64,000 nt of DNA from Rossellomorea sp. BNER (GCA_024213275.1 JANAVG010000008.1:1-64000); one strand, 5' to 3'; shown: positions 50,175-60,520, counted from the first letter of the stretch. A program made the numbers and translations. The notes: a model not told the origin generated them from the letters alone.

Positions 50175-50205
50175 AAAGAAAATGGGTTTGTTCTCCATTT
50201 TCTTT
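50175..50205 (-). terminator. terminator of the GbsR-like gene
   Basis: AAAGAAAATGG pairs with CCATTTTCTTT around a GTTTGTTCT loop. It lies about 30 bases past the regulator's stop. Confidence 0.65.
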
Positions 50206-50237
50206 ATTCATCATTACATTAGTACATAATTGTTCAT

Positions 50238-50774
50238 CTATGGCTTTGGAACATGTTTAAATATTTCCCCGCTATCGAAGAATTCCACTAGGTTGCTTAT
50301 CCATTGGTAATAGTTCAACCATTCCTTTGTTTCTTCTAGCAGAGCATTTATCTTCTGTTCTGTTTCTTCATTAATGTCTCCATTTTGAAGCGCGTCTGAT
50401 AATTCTCCAGAAAGCTTTTTCTCGAACAATTTGTTTTTGTTTATGACTTTTTGCCAGTTGGATGTGAACAACGAAATAAAAGTTTGGTAATAGTCCTGTT
50501 CAACGTTATATAGGTCTTTACGGACACCTTTTTCAAAAACCTTTTCCGCGATATTGAGATCAAGCATTTCTCGCATGACCTGGCTCATACGGGTCTTGCT
50601 CATCCCAGTTGCTTCCGACAATTCATCAAGGGTCATAGGTTTTCTATTCATATAGATAATTCCGAGTACTCGTCCGACTGTTGTTGAGACCCCAAATGTG
50701 CGCATATTGTCAGCAATCTTCTCTGTAAATTGATCTTCAACCTGTTTAATTTTCATTAATGGTTTTTCATCCAT
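50238..50774 (-). CDS. GbsR/MarR-type regulator of glycine betaine metabolism
   Basis: 178 residues, very close to the Bacillus GbsR length. A winged helix-turn-helix lies at about 30-85 (STTVGRVLGIIYMNRKPMTL then DELSEATGMSKTRMSQVM), and a long helical tail includes WLNYYQWISNLVEFFDSGE. Family members (GbsR, OpcR) repress choline and betaine transport genes and sense choline. ATG at 50,774 follows GGAAGGGTGATCC; the longer frame to 50,804 lacks a ribosome site. It is divergent from the OpuC-type importer, its probable target, and lies next to the carnitine genes. Confidence 0.85.
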   Translation of the reverse strand: MDEKPLMKIKQVEDQFTEKIADNMRTFGVSTTVGRVLGIIYMNRKPMTLDELSEATGMSKTRMSQVMREMLDLNIAEKVFEKGVRKDLYNVEQDYYQTFISLFTSNWQKVINKNKLFEKKLSGELSDALQNGDINEETEQKINALLEETKEWLNYYQWISNLVEFFDSGEIFKHVPKP

Positions 50775-50917
50775 ATGGATCACCCTTCCACTAGCCAGCT
50801 TCATATGTCAATGTACCACATTTGGAAGTAAAACGGAAAATGAGGATTTAGCAGGAAAGGAAGAGAAGATGGAGGAAACTTAAGAAAACACCGTTATAAA
50901 CTTTGTACAATAAAAAT

Positions 50918-50977
50918 TTTACGTAAATATTATATAATACGTAAAGTTTATAAACTTTTTATTTTACAAACTTTACT
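50918..50977. promoter_or_regulatory. operator-like palindromes upstream of opuC
   Basis: TTTACGTAAA (50,918-50,927) and AAAGTTTATAAACTTT (50,943-50,958) are perfect palindromes. TATAAT (50,933) lies between them, and TTTTACAAACTTTAC follows. They sit between the GbsR-like gene and the importer and are candidate GbsR sites. Confidence 0.5.
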
Positions 50978-51054
50978 CTATACTTAGAATTGCAGCTAAT
51001 TAAAACGTGCATTCATACTTGTTATTCGTAAGAAAAATTTGGAGGTGTCTACAT

Positions 51055-52185
51055 TTGCTGAAATTTGACCATGTTTCAAAAGTGTATAAAGGAGGAAAAA
51101 AGGCGGTTAACAATTTGTCACTAGAATTTGAAAAAGGGGAATTTATCTGTTTTATCGGACCGAGTGGCTGTGGTAAAACGACGACAATGAAAATGATTAA
51201 CCGTTTAATCGAACCTTCTGATGGGACCATTTATATTAATGGGGAAAATATTCGTGAAAAGGATCCGGTTCAGCTTAGAAGAGAAATCGGATATGTGATC
51301 CAACAAATCGGTTTGTTCCCGCATATGACGATTCAGGAAAACATTTCTCTAGTTTTAAAATTGCTAAAATGGCCTGAGGAAAAGCGTCGGGCACGTGCTA
51401 GTGAGCTATTGGATCTTGTTGACATGACGCCGGAATACCTTGATCGTTATCCACACGAATTAAGTGGGGGACAGCAGCAACGGATAGGAGTTTTACGTGC
51501 ATTAGCTGCCGACCAGTCCTTGATTTTAATGGATGAACCATTTGGAGCCCTCGACCCGATCACAAGGGATTCTTTACAGGAAGAGTTTAAGAAGCTGCAG
51601 CAAAAATTGGACAAAACCATTGTGTTTGTCACTCATGATATGGATGAAGCGCTAAAGCTTGCCGATCGAATTGTGATTATGCGTGATGGTCAGTTAGTGC
51701 AATGTGGCTCACCAGATGAGATTTTACGCAATCCTGCTGATGATTTTGTGGAGGAGTTTATTGGAAAAGATCGTCTCGTTCAAGCAAGACCGAATATTCA
51801 AACAGTTGAGCAGATCATGAATCCAAAACCAATTACGATTACAGCAGAAAGAACATTATCTGAAGCGGTCCAATTAATGAAGCATCATCGAGTGGATTCG
51901 TTGCTCGTTGTCGATGAACAGCAAGTACTTAAAGGATATATTGATATTCAAATCATTGATCAGAAACGTAAAAAGGCAAGTCTCGTAGGGGATGTCCTTG
52001 AAACAGAACTGACCGTTGATAAAGAAACGTTAGTAAGAGATACGATCCGTAAAATTTTGAAAAAAGGGATGAAGTATGTCCCAGTTGTTGACAAAGATCA
52101 TCGTCTTGTCGGAATTGTGACGAGAGCAAGTCTTGTTGATATAGTATACGATTCAATTTGGGGCGAAGAGGAAATTTCACAATAA
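51055..52185 (+). CDS. opuCA: OpuC-type ABC importer ATPase with CBS domains
   Basis: 376 residues. Walker A GPSGCGKTT, Q-loop VIQQIGLFPHM, signature LSGGQQQRIGVLRAL, Walker B LILMDEPFGALD, switch VTHDMDEAL. Two C-terminal CBS domains (about 255-370) are the osmosensing/regulatory part typical of OpuCA/OpuBA. The TTG at 51,055 follows GGAGGTG; the longer frame to 51,007 is not supported. It energises uptake of glycine betaine, carnitine, choline or a related compatible solute with the three genes that follow. Confidence 0.93.
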   Translation: MLKFDHVSKVYKGGKKAVNNLSLEFEKGEFICFIGPSGCGKTTTMKMINRLIEPSDGTIYINGENIREKDPVQLRREIGYVIQQIGLFPHMTIQENISLVLKLLKWPEEKRRARASELLDLVDMTPEYLDRYPHELSGGQQQRIGVLRALAADQSLILMDEPFGALDPITRDSLQEEFKKLQQKLDKTIVFVTHDMDEALKLADRIVIMRDGQLVQCGSPDEILRNPADDFVEEFIGKDRLVQARPNIQTVEQIMNPKPITITAERTLSEAVQLMKHHRVDSLLVVDEQQVLKGYIDIQIIDQKRKKASLVGDVLETELTVDKETLVRDTIRKILKKGMKYVPVVDKDHRLVGIVTRASLVDIVYDSIWGEEEISQ

Positions 52186-52207
52186 GGATGGATAGGAGGG
52201 AGATGAG

Positions 52208-52861
52208 ATGGATACAATTATACAATTTTTAGGTGCGAATGGCAGTGAAATGATTGTTAAAACATGGGAGCATTTATATATTTCAGTTATTGCTGCTTTA
52301 TTAGGAATCATTGTAGCGGTACCTTTAGGGATTGCTTTGACTCGATTCCCAAAAGGTGCAGGATTTGTAATGGGGATTTTAGGAGTGATTCAAACGTTTC
52401 CAAGTTTTGCGATCTTAGCCTTTTTCATTCCCATTCTAGGTGTAGGAAAAATCCCTGCAATCATTGCGTTATTTTTCTATTCAGTCCTACCCATCTTGAG
52501 AAACACGTACACAGGTGTCAGTGGTGTAAAACGTAGTTTACTTGAAGCAGGGCGCGGGATGGGTATGACTGGATGGGAACGGATCCGGTATGTGGAAGTA
52601 CCACTTGCGATCCCTGTTATTATGGCGGGCATTCGCCTATCGACCGTCTATTTAATCGGCTGGGCTACACTGGCTTCCTATATTGGAGCAGGCGGTCTTG
52701 GTGATTACATTTTTAGCGGTTTAAGCTTATATCAAGCCGAATTTATTATTGCCGGTGCTGTTCCGGTTACAATACTAGCCTTATTGATCGACCTACTTTT
52801 AGGTCGTATTGAAAAATCAGTAACGCCTAAAGGAATGCGAAAGATAAAAGAAGCGGCATAG
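52208..52861 (+). CDS. opuCB: OpuC-type ABC importer permease 1
   Basis: 217 residues, six membrane helices, with the binding-protein-dependent permease EAA loop ([23 protein letters not shown]). It pairs with the second permease at 53,813 to form the channel. The ATG follows ATAGGAGGGAGATGAG, 22 bases after the ATPase stop. Confidence 0.92.
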   Translation: MDTIIQFLGANGSEMIVKTWEHLYISVIAALLGIIVAVPLGIALTRFPKGAGFVMGILGVIQTFPSFAILAFFIPILGVGKIPAIIALFFYSVLPILRNTYTGVSGVKRSLLEAGRGMGMTGWERIRYVEVPLAIPVIMAGIRLSTVYLIGWATLASYIGAGGLGDYIFSGLSLYQAEFIIAGAVPVTILALLIDLLLGRIEKSVTPKGMRKIKEAA

Positions 52862-53800
<939 letters not shown>

Positions 53801-53812
53801 GAGGTGTCCATA

Positions 53813-54493
53813 TTGGAAACGATCCAAGACGTTTTGTATTATTATTCGCAAAATGGAAGTTATGTTTGGGAACAGTTCTATCGGCACTTTTTAATGTCCG
53901 CATATGGGGTGTTGTTTGCGGCGATTGTTGCCATCCCGGTCGGAATCTTAATCTCGCGTTATCATAAATTAAGTCCATGGGTGATCTCACTTGCCAACAT
54001 TATTCAAACCATTCCAGCCCTAGCAATGCTTGCTGTGCTGATGCTGGTTATGGGACTTGGAACAAATACGGTCGTATTTTCACTTTTTCTATATTCCCTC
54101 TTGCCAATAATTAAAAACACGTACACAGGAATCCGCAGTGTCGATCATACTTTGCTGGATTCCGGAAAAGCGATGGGGATGACCAAGTTTCAAGTACTCA
54201 GAATGGTTGAACTCCCTCTAGCCATGTCTGTGATCATGGCTGGACTTCGCACCGCGTTAGTCATCACAATTGGAATTGCAACCATTGGTACATTTATTGG
54301 TGCCGGTGGGCTTGGGGATATTATTCTGCGCGGTACAAACGCTACAGATGGTACGGCCATTATTCTCGCAGGTGCTATTCCGACTGCATTGATGGCGGTC
54401 ATTGCTGATGTGGTCATGGGATGGCTTGAGCGTAGATTGTCCCCAACGAAGAAGAAAAAGAAGGGTGCTTTGAGAGAAGGCCCTGCAGTGTAG
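53813..54493 (+). CDS. opuCD: OpuC-type ABC importer permease 2
   Basis: 226 residues, six membrane helices, EAA loop LLDSGKAMGMTKFQVLRMVE, and a basic C-terminal tail (RRLSPTKKKKKGALRE). The TTG at 53,813 lies eight bases after AGGAGG; a GTG nine bases earlier overlaps that site. It is the last gene of opuCABCD, followed by a MITE-like element. Confidence 0.92.
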   Translation: METIQDVLYYYSQNGSYVWEQFYRHFLMSAYGVLFAAIVAIPVGILISRYHKLSPWVISLANIIQTIPALAMLAVLMLVMGLGTNTVVFSLFLYSLLPIIKNTYTGIRSVDHTLLDSGKAMGMTKFQVLRMVELPLAMSVIMAGLRTALVITIGIATIGTFIGAGGLGDIILRGTNATDGTAIILAGAIPTALMAVIADVVMGWLERRLSPTKKKKKGALREGPAV

Positions 54494-54506
54494 TCTCTTT
54501 ATGTAT

Positions 54507-54719
54507 GGCTGCTTTCTAAAATATTGAAAACGCAGAGTGGATTGGAGCGGAAGGTACTTGACTCCTGCGGGAAGTAGAGGAAAAGTCGAGACCCCACAGG
54601 CGGAATGCCGAGGAGGCTCGACTTCCTCCCCGCGGAAAGCAAGTGCCTGCAGCGGAAAGGAACGGTCACCGACCAGTTGCTATACCCGAAAAACAACAAT
54701 CTCTACGAAAAGAGCCTTA
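54507..54719. repeat. MITE-like element A, second full copy
   Basis: GGCTGCTTTCTAAAATATTG at the left, ATTGGAGCGGAAGGTACTTG, then CTCCTGCGGG, CCCCGCGGAAAGCAAGTGCC, and the right end ACAACAATCTCTACGAAAAG followed by AGCC. The GC-rich core folds on itself. It lies directly after opuCD. Confidence 0.7.
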
Positions 54720-54722
54720 TGT

Positions 54723-54762
54723 AAAAAAGTCCATCCGGGTATAGTGCCAGGATGGATTTTTA
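54723..54762 (+). terminator. rho-independent terminator
   Basis: AAAAAAGTCCATCC pairs with GGATGGATTTTT around a 13-base loop. It ends the opuC transcript past the element. Confidence 0.75.
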
Positions 54763-54804
54763 ATAGAATAAAAGATTTTTAACTTATAATTAGGAGTGGA
54801 ATTT

Positions 54805-56544
54805 ATGGAGGAGATCCAACAAGTTTTACTAGAGGAAAATGTCCCTTGCACAATGAGAGACGGGACTATTCTATATGCAGACATTTACCGTCCTAATATA
54901 GAAGGGGAATTCCCCGTGTTGTTGACGCGTTTACCTTATAATAAAGATTTGCCAATGTATTCTCATCGATATCTAGACACAAATCGCCTTGTCCAAAATG
55001 GATACATCGTCATTGTGCAGGATGTTAGAGGGCGATTCGCATCAGAGGGGGAGTTTTATCCATTTTTCTATGAAGCGGAAGATGGATATGACACTGTTGA
55101 ATGGGCGGCACAGTTGCCTTATTCATCAGGGAAAGTCGGCATGTTTGGATTATCCTATTATGGGTTTACACAATTGCTGGCTGCTGCAGAACGTCCACCA
55201 CATCTACATGCAATCGTACCGGCTATGACGTTAAGCAACTGGAAAAATGACTCTGTGGAATACCAAGGGAAGTTTTTAGTTGCGTCATCTGAAACGTGGG
55301 CACTTGAATCCATCGCTCCAGATCAGATAAAACGAAAATACAAAAATCCCGAAGAATATGCTTCCATGATGAAGAAAATGGCAAAGCATTATAACAACAT
55401 TGAAGAATGGTATCTTTACAAACCTATTGAAAAATGGCCACCGCTACAGGATCTAGGGGTAGCTGATTTTTTCTATGACTTCCTAAAAGGGCCGTTATCT
55501 GAATGGGACATGGAACGAATGAGTATCATAAACAAATATGAACAAGTAAATGTTCCTGCCTATCATATAGCTGGCTGGTACGATAACTTTTTACAGGCAA
55601 CCATTCGAAACTATACGCAATTAAATGAAAATAAAGATTCAGCTACGCAAAAACTAATCATTGGACCATGGGGACATGGTGTATTCAGTTCAACACTAGG
55701 TGGTAGATCCTTTGGTATTCATGCATCCAGTGACTGGATTGATTACCAAGAAGATTTAACGGGTCTACATATCAGGTGGTTTGATACGTTTTTAAAAGAG
55801 AAGAAGTCTTTGATTATGGAAGAAGCTCCAATTAAATTATTTGTTATGGGGATCAATAAGTGGAGAAATGAAAATGAGTGGCCATTAGCCAGAACGATGT
55901 ACACTCCTTTTTATTTCCATAGTGAAGGCAGTGCAAATACGCGTTTTGGTGATGGTCGATTAAGTATGGAAAAACCAGAAAGCGAATCTAACGATACATT
56001 TGTATACGATCCAGCTAACCCAGTACCGACAAATGGGGGAGGCACCTTGTTTGCAGGGGTCAATACGATGGGTCCTCGTGATCAGCGTGATATCGAAACA
56101 AGAGAGGATGTATTGGTCTACACCTCTGAACCATTAATACACCCCCTTGAAGTAACCGGTCCCATCAAGGTTAAGCTTTGGGCAAAAACAGATGCAACTG
56201 ACACAGATTTTACAGCCAAACTAATCGATGTCATGCCAGATGGAAAAGCATACAACTTAACAGACGGCATCGTCCGTGCAAAATATCGGGATGGCAATGA
56301 GCAGGAAAGAATCGTAAAAGATGAAATAATAGAATATGAAATTGACCTTTGGGCCACTAGCAATGTATTTCTTTCTGGGCACTGTATTAGAGTTGAAATT
56401 ACATCTAGCAATTTTCCACGTTATGATATGAACCTGAATACAGGAAAAACGATGCTTCATAGTGAGGAAATAAAAATAGCAAGGCAAACAGTTTTTCATC
56501 ACGATGAATATCCTTCACACATTTTGTTGCCCGTAATCAGATAA
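54805..56544 (+). CDS. CocE/NonD-family hydrolase (X-Pro dipeptidyl-peptidase fold)
   Basis: 579 residues. The N-terminal alpha/beta domain has RDGTILYADIYRPN, QDVRGRFASEGEF and the nucleophile motif GLSYYG (Ser at about 117); a catalytic Asp lies in the HIAGWYDNFLQ region and His in IGPWGHG. The C-terminal jelly-roll domain (about 370-575, LEVTGPIKVKLWAKTDATDT) is typical of the family, which includes cocaine esterase and X-Pro peptidases. The true substrate is unknown. The ATG at 54,805 follows TAGGAG by eight bases. It is monocistronic. Confidence 0.88.
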   Translation: MEEIQQVLLEENVPCTMRDGTILYADIYRPNIEGEFPVLLTRLPYNKDLPMYSHRYLDTNRLVQNGYIVIVQDVRGRFASEGEFYPFFYEAEDGYDTVEWAAQLPYSSGKVGMFGLSYYGFTQLLAAAERPPHLHAIVPAMTLSNWKNDSVEYQGKFLVASSETWALESIAPDQIKRKYKNPEEYASMMKKMAKHYNNIEEWYLYKPIEKWPPLQDLGVADFFYDFLKGPLSEWDMERMSIINKYEQVNVPAYHIAGWYDNFLQATIRNYTQLNENKDSATQKLIIGPWGHGVFSSTLGGRSFGIHASSDWIDYQEDLTGLHIRWFDTFLKEKKSLIMEEAPIKLFVMGINKWRNENEWPLARTMYTPFYFHSEGSANTRFGDGRLSMEKPESESNDTFVYDPANPVPTNGGGTLFAGVNTMGPRDQRDIETREDVLVYTSEPLIHPLEVTGPIKVKLWAKTDATDTDFTAKLIDVMPDGKAYNLTDGIVRAKYRDGNEQERIVKDEIIEYEIDLWATSNVFLSGHCIRVEITSSNFPRYDMNLNTGKTMLHSEEIKIARQTVFHHDEYPSHILLPVIR

Positions 56545-56598
56545 GAGAACATGGATACACCTCAACACTTTTTAGAAATCGTTAAGTAAATTTGTCAG

Positions 56599-56631
56599 CA
56601 CCTCTCGGTTTATGTCCGTGAGGTGTTTTTT
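56599..56631 (+). terminator. terminator of the CocE/NonD gene
   Basis: CACCTCTCGG pairs with CCGTGAGGTG and runs into TTTTTT. Confidence 0.8.
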
Positions 56632-56714
56632 CTTCCGCTCCAATCAACTTCTTTATAGATAGTTTGCTTTAACAAAATCTAATTATAAAATAACAATCTT
56701 TTAGAAAAGGGCCT
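56632..56714 (-). repeat. MITE-like element A, one-ended fragment
   Basis: TTCCGCTCCAATCAACTTCT, TTATAGATAGTTTGCTTTAA and the end TCTTTTAGAAAAGGGCC are nearly identical to 38,069-38,150 and to the reversed left end of the copy at 15,990. Confidence 0.6.
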
Positions 56715-56900
56715 TCGATAAAAGTGTATGAATAGTCACTGTAGGTCATTAGAAATGCTGAACGGGGAAAATTTAATGATAAGCCAAACATTCTAAAAGA
56801 AGAAGCTTGTAGAATGAACACTTTATTTGATGAAAAAAAGTTCATTTACAACGTAACAATGTTATGTTGCGTTAAATGTGTTAAAAGGAGGAAATCAAAA

Positions 56901-57512
56901 TTGACTAATGATTTGATATCGAAAAAAGAATTGTTAGAGTTGACTAGTATTTCCTATGGTCAATTGTATCGATGGAAACGAAAAAATTTGATTCCTGAAG
57001 AGTGGTTTATTCGTAAATCTGCCTTTACCGGTCAAGAAACCTTTTTTCCAAGAGAGAAAGTACTTGAGAGAATCGATAAAATCCAGACAATGAAAGAGAA
57101 TTTATCATTGGATGAGCTTGCTAATATGTTTTCACCGAATGTGACTGATATATGTTTAAGGAAGAATGAATTACTGGAACGAAACATTGTTTCGAAGGGA
57201 GCTTATAGTCTCTACTTAGAACAGAACAAAGAGATGAGTGAATTCTATTTTGAAAATATCCTTCACATTTATTTACTCGAGAAGCTTCTACAGTCTGGAG
57301 ATATCAACCTTGAAGAAGGAAAAATGGTGATACAGCTGCTTCAAGACGTGAAACAAAAGAATGGTGTGTTGTTTGTGTTTCGGAAATGGGGGATGACGTC
57401 TTGTTTTTTGGTAACCAATTATGAAGGAATTCAATTTGAGAAAGGGACGAAAGTCGTTGCCCAGCTTTCTCTTATCGATTTGATGGAAGAACTGAAATCG
57501 AAATTGTATTAA
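56901..57512 (+). CDS. yhbD: YhbD-like DUF4004 protein
   Basis: 203 residues. A MerR-like helix-turn-helix opens the protein (SKKELLELTSISYGQLYRWK then RKNLIPEEWFIRKSAFTGQE); the C-terminal half is a mixed domain (VLFVFRKWGMTSCFLVTNYE). The TTG at 56,901 follows TTAAAAGGAGG; the longer frame to 56,814 is not needed. It is first in a three-gene set with two bactofilins, as in Bacillus subtilis yhbD-yhbE-yhbF. It may act as a regulator or adaptor of the bactofilins, which in B. subtilis are linked to flagellar function. Confidence 0.85.
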   Translation: MTNDLISKKELLELTSISYGQLYRWKRKNLIPEEWFIRKSAFTGQETFFPREKVLERIDKIQTMKENLSLDELANMFSPNVTDICLRKNELLERNIVSKGAYSLYLEQNKEMSEFYFENILHIYLLEKLLQSGDINLEEGKMVIQLLQDVKQKNGVLFVFRKWGMTSCFLVTNYEGIQFEKGTKVVAQLSLIDLMEELKSKLY

Positions 57513-57525
57513 TGGGGGGGTCTTA

Positions 57526-58239
57526 ATGGATAGAAAAAAATTAGACGATTTAACCATTAATGGCTTTGGTCGTTCAAACGGTGGCCATTTTGAAAAAGTA
57601 ACATTAAACGGAAAAGGGACCATCGATGGCGATGTAACCTGTGTCTATTTTGAATGTAATGGATCCGGGATTGTCAATGGTGATATGAAGTCTAAGAAAG
57701 CAAAGATTAGCGGAAATGTAAGAATCGATGGAAAGATGAATACTTCCGATTTAATTATTGAGGGTCGTGGAACGATTCATGAGGATACTTTTTTGAAAAA
57801 TGTGAAGATTGCAGGGAAAGGATCTTTCGGCGGTCATCTATCTGGTGAAGAAGTTATGCTACAAGGAAGAATGACAGTTGATGGTGATTGTGAAGTGGAA
57901 ACATTTAAAGCTGAAGGGCAATTTACAATTGACGGTTTATTAAGTGCAGATTGTATAACTGTTGATGCTCACGGAGAAAGTAGGGCGAAAGAAATCGGCG
58001 GACAAACGATTAATGTAAAAAACAAAAGGTTGAAAAAACTTTTTAAAACGATGCTCCTTGGTAAGCTTGAGACTGACCTCATAGAAGGGGACTTTATTGA
58101 CGTTGAATATACAAATGCCACTGTTGTACGAGGTAATGAGGTGAAACTAGGGCCTTATTGCGAAGTTGATTTAGTGGAATATAGCGGGTCCTTTGCACAC
58201 CATGAAACAGCAAAAGTAAAAGAGAGTCGAAAAGTTTAA
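57526..58239 (+). CDS. yhbE: bactofilin, YhbE-like
   Basis: 237 residues. Repeated short beta strands with G-x-I/V-x-G-D patterns (GKGTIDGDVTCVYFECNGSG, IVNGDMKSKKAKISGNVRID) form the bactofilin right-handed beta-helix, covering about 20-165. Bactofilins polymerise into membrane-associated filaments without nucleotide. The ATG follows ATGGGGGGGTCTTA, 13 bases after yhbD. Confidence 0.88.
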   Translation: MDRKKLDDLTINGFGRSNGGHFEKVTLNGKGTIDGDVTCVYFECNGSGIVNGDMKSKKAKISGNVRIDGKMNTSDLIIEGRGTIHEDTFLKNVKIAGKGSFGGHLSGEEVMLQGRMTVDGDCEVETFKAEGQFTIDGLLSADCITVDAHGESRAKEIGGQTINVKNKRLKKLFKTMLLGKLETDLIEGDFIDVEYTNATVVRGNEVKLGPYCEVDLVEYSGSFAHHETAKVKESRKV

Positions 58240-58255
58240 TAGTAGGAGGGTGCGA

Positions 58256-58966
58256 ATGGTGGAAGAAACACGTAATCTCATCATGAATGGTTCGGGAAGC
58301 TCATCTGGAGGGTTATACAATAAAGTAAAGATCCGAGGAGAAGGTACGATTTCCAATGATTTTGAATGCAAAGTATTCAAAGCTTTCGGGTCGTGTGATA
58401 TTATTGGTAGCGCAAAAGCTGAGGTGTTTGATGTATTTGGTGAATCAGAGGTCAATGGGAATATTATTTCAAATGAAGTAAAGGTTCTTGGGACAATCTG
58501 CGTTAATGGTACTACTTTTATTAAACAGACGAAAGTTCGTGGAACTATAGAGGTTAAAAGAAGGTTTACAGGAGAACTTGTAGATGTAAAAGGAAGTATA
58601 TCCGTTCAAGATGACTTGGAAGTTGAAAGAGTTATTGTAAGCGGGGCAATTGAAGTTCAAGGTCTTCTCAATGCTGATTATATCGATATTGGACTTCGAT
58701 TCGGAACAAGTAAAGTGCAAGACATCGGTGGTGAGAAAATTACGATTAAGAGGAAATCAAATTTCATTCCGTTTCTGAAACAAGAAGGACTCCTTGATGC
58801 TGAAACGATAGAAGCGGATGATATTTATTTGGAATATACCAAGGCAAATATCGTTAGGGGAAACCAAGTAAAACTCGGACCTGGCTGTGAGATTGGGTTG
58901 GTCGAATACTATGAAGGTTATCATTCAGATAAGGAATCGAAAGTGAAAGAAAAAAGAAAAGTTTAA
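58256..58966 (+). CDS. yhbF: bactofilin, YhbF-like
   Basis: 236 residues, a paralogue of the upstream bactofilin with the same beta-helix (VKIRGEGTISNDFECKVFKA; NGNIISNEVKVLGTICVNG) and the same tail (NxVRGNxVKLGP...VEY, ending KVKEKRKV or KVKESRKV). ATG at 58,256 lies six bases after TAGGAGG; an upstream GTG overlaps that site. The two bactofilins probably co-assemble. Confidence 0.88.
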   Translation: MVEETRNLIMNGSGSSSGGLYNKVKIRGEGTISNDFECKVFKAFGSCDIIGSAKAEVFDVFGESEVNGNIISNEVKVLGTICVNGTTFIKQTKVRGTIEVKRRFTGELVDVKGSISVQDDLEVERVIVSGAIEVQGLLNADYIDIGLRFGTSKVQDIGGEKITIKRKSNFIPFLKQEGLLDAETIEADDIYLEYTKANIVRGNQVKLGPGCEIGLVEYYEGYHSDKESKVKEKRKV

Positions 58967-58980
58967 TCCTCTAGAAGAAA

Positions 58981-59094
58981 ATGAACATGAATGTAAAGCA
59001 AAACAATATGAAACTTATTGTAGTTGGCTTATTATTGGGAATTTTAATGGCATCCATGGATAACACGATTGTCGTCACAGCAACTAATGATTAA
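58981..59094 (+). pseudogene. truncated DHA2-type MFS transporter (N-terminal 37 codons)
   Basis: The frame reads MNMNVKQNNMKLIVVGLLLG followed by ILMASMDNTIVVTATND and a stop. MASMDNTIV-x-TA is the helix-1 motif of EmrB/QacA-type 14-helix MFS exporters. The match stops abruptly where the hairpin repeat begins, and the rest of the gene is missing. It lies 14 bases after yhbF. Confidence 0.75.
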
Positions 59095-59197
59095 AAATGG
59101 CGACCACAATAATCCTCAATAGATAGAAGATATTCCTGAGGCTTTCTTCTATCTATTGAAGTTGTGGTTCCTGCCGTCTTGGTTTGGGGCAACCCCT
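59093..59197. repeat. GGGGCTGTCC hairpin repeat at the MFS truncation point
   Basis: TAGATAGAAGATATTCCTGA and GGCTTTCTTCTATCTATTGA, then GTTGTGGTTCC and TTTGGGGCAACCCC, match the copy at 47,320. The left arm is degenerate (ATGGCGACCACAA in place of the GGGGCTGTCC end). Confidence 0.65.
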
Positions 59198-59204
59198 TTA
59201 ATCT

Positions 59205-60470
59205 TTACCCAAAGATATCAATTAATTTTGTAATGCCTAGATAGCTAAACATTATTAAGCAGCTTATAAAAACTAGGTTAGGAGCCCATTTATTACGAAA
59301 ATCCAGACTAACCTGTTTTGAATTCAATAGGACCAGTAGGGAAATCGCTAGGAATGGCATGAAAAGTGCTCCCAATGCACCGTAAATAATAATAAGCTCA
59401 ACAGGTTTTCCGAAATAAAATAAAATCATTGGCGGGAATGTAAGCCAAGCTAAATAGGCACGATAAGCAGGTTCTGTTTCTGAAACTGGTTGTTTTCCTT
59501 CCTTTTTCTTTTTACGAACGGTTTTAACAAAGTCCGCAAACAGGTAAGGGACTCCATTCCATACACCTAGAAGGGACGAATAAGCAGCTGACCAAAAGGC
59601 AATTAAAAACAACCATCTCATCGGGGTCCCAAATTCCGCACCAAGCATTTCTGCAAGAGTAATGAGACCTTCATCGTCTCGAATACTTACACCTGTGCCA
59701 GCTAAGAATTGTGCTCCAATGATTAATCCTGCTAAGGTGAAAATTGCAGTAAGAGTATAGGCTACCTTGCCATCTGTCCGCATGGTTGCAATCCAACCTT
59801 TACCACTCCAGCCTTTCTCACTGAGCCAATAGCCATAAGAAGCCATTGTGATGGTTCCCCCGACACCGCCAATTAATCCTAGCATTAACATGAAAGAGCC
59901 ATCTGGTATACGTGGTACAAACCCGTAAGCGAAATCTCCTATGCTAGGTAAGAATAGAAAAGCTGTACCAATGATGGTGATAAACATAATGCCAATTAAT
60001 ACGGTCATGACTCTTTCAAATAAAAGATAACGTCCTGTCCAGACTAATAAAAATCCTACAATGGAATGAATGATTGCCCATGCCCAGAGCGGCATGATCG
60101 GAAACATAGCATGCATCGCCATCGCTGAAGTAGAGGCTGCCGCTGCCCCGTATACAAAGCCCCATATGACGGAATAGACTCCAAAATAACCTGTGGCCCA
60201 TTTGCCCATGGAGTGCCAGCCATCCAGCATTGTTTTCCCTGTGGCTAAATACCAGCGGCCAACACCTTCATTTAGAAAGTACTTTAAAATAGCTCCGACA
60301 ATAATGGCCCATACAAAAGTCGTCCCAAACGACGTACCAATGACAATTGATGTAATCAGGTCCGCCGTACCAACACCAGTAGCTGCCACAACAATACCCG
60401 GACCTACTTTTTTAAGTTTATCGCTAAATGTTACCGGAGCTGTTTGTGGCTTGTTCATCTCTGTTTTCAT
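59205..60470 (-). CDS. Nramp-like membrane transporter
   Basis: 421 residues with about 11 membrane helices. The N-terminus PGIVVAATGVGTADLITSIV resembles Nramp helix 1, where DPGN binds metal, but here the motif is GVGTAD, so metal-ion transport is doubtful. Relatives with altered motifs are annotated as divalent metal or Mg2+ transporters or as uptake systems for organic acids. The ATG follows CTATATAGGAGGTTTTGTAG. It lies 50 bases downstream of the thiolase stop and is probably in the same operon, which suggests import of the acid that the operon breaks down. Confidence 0.75.
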   Translation of the reverse strand: MKTEMNKPQTAPVTFSDKLKKVGPGIVVAATGVGTADLITSIVIGTSFGTTFVWAIIVGAILKYFLNEGVGRWYLATGKTMLDGWHSMGKWATGYFGVYSVIWGFVYGAAAASTSAMAMHAMFPIMPLWAWAIIHSIVGFLLVWTGRYLLFERVMTVLIGIMFITIIGTAFLFLPSIGDFAYGFVPRIPDGSFMLMLGLIGGVGGTITMASYGYWLSEKGWSGKGWIATMRTDGKVAYTLTAIFTLAGLIIGAQFLAGTGVSIRDDEGLITLAEMLGAEFGTPMRWLFLIAFWSAAYSSLLGVWNGVPYLFADFVKTVRKKKKEGKQPVSETEPAYRAYLAWLTFPPMILFYFGKPVELIIIYGALGALFMPFLAISLLVLLNSKQVSLDFRNKWAPNLVFISCLIMFSYLGITKLIDIFG

Positions 60471-60520
60471 CTACAAAACCTCCTATATAAATTTATGGAG
60501 AAAAATAAAACGATTGTAAT

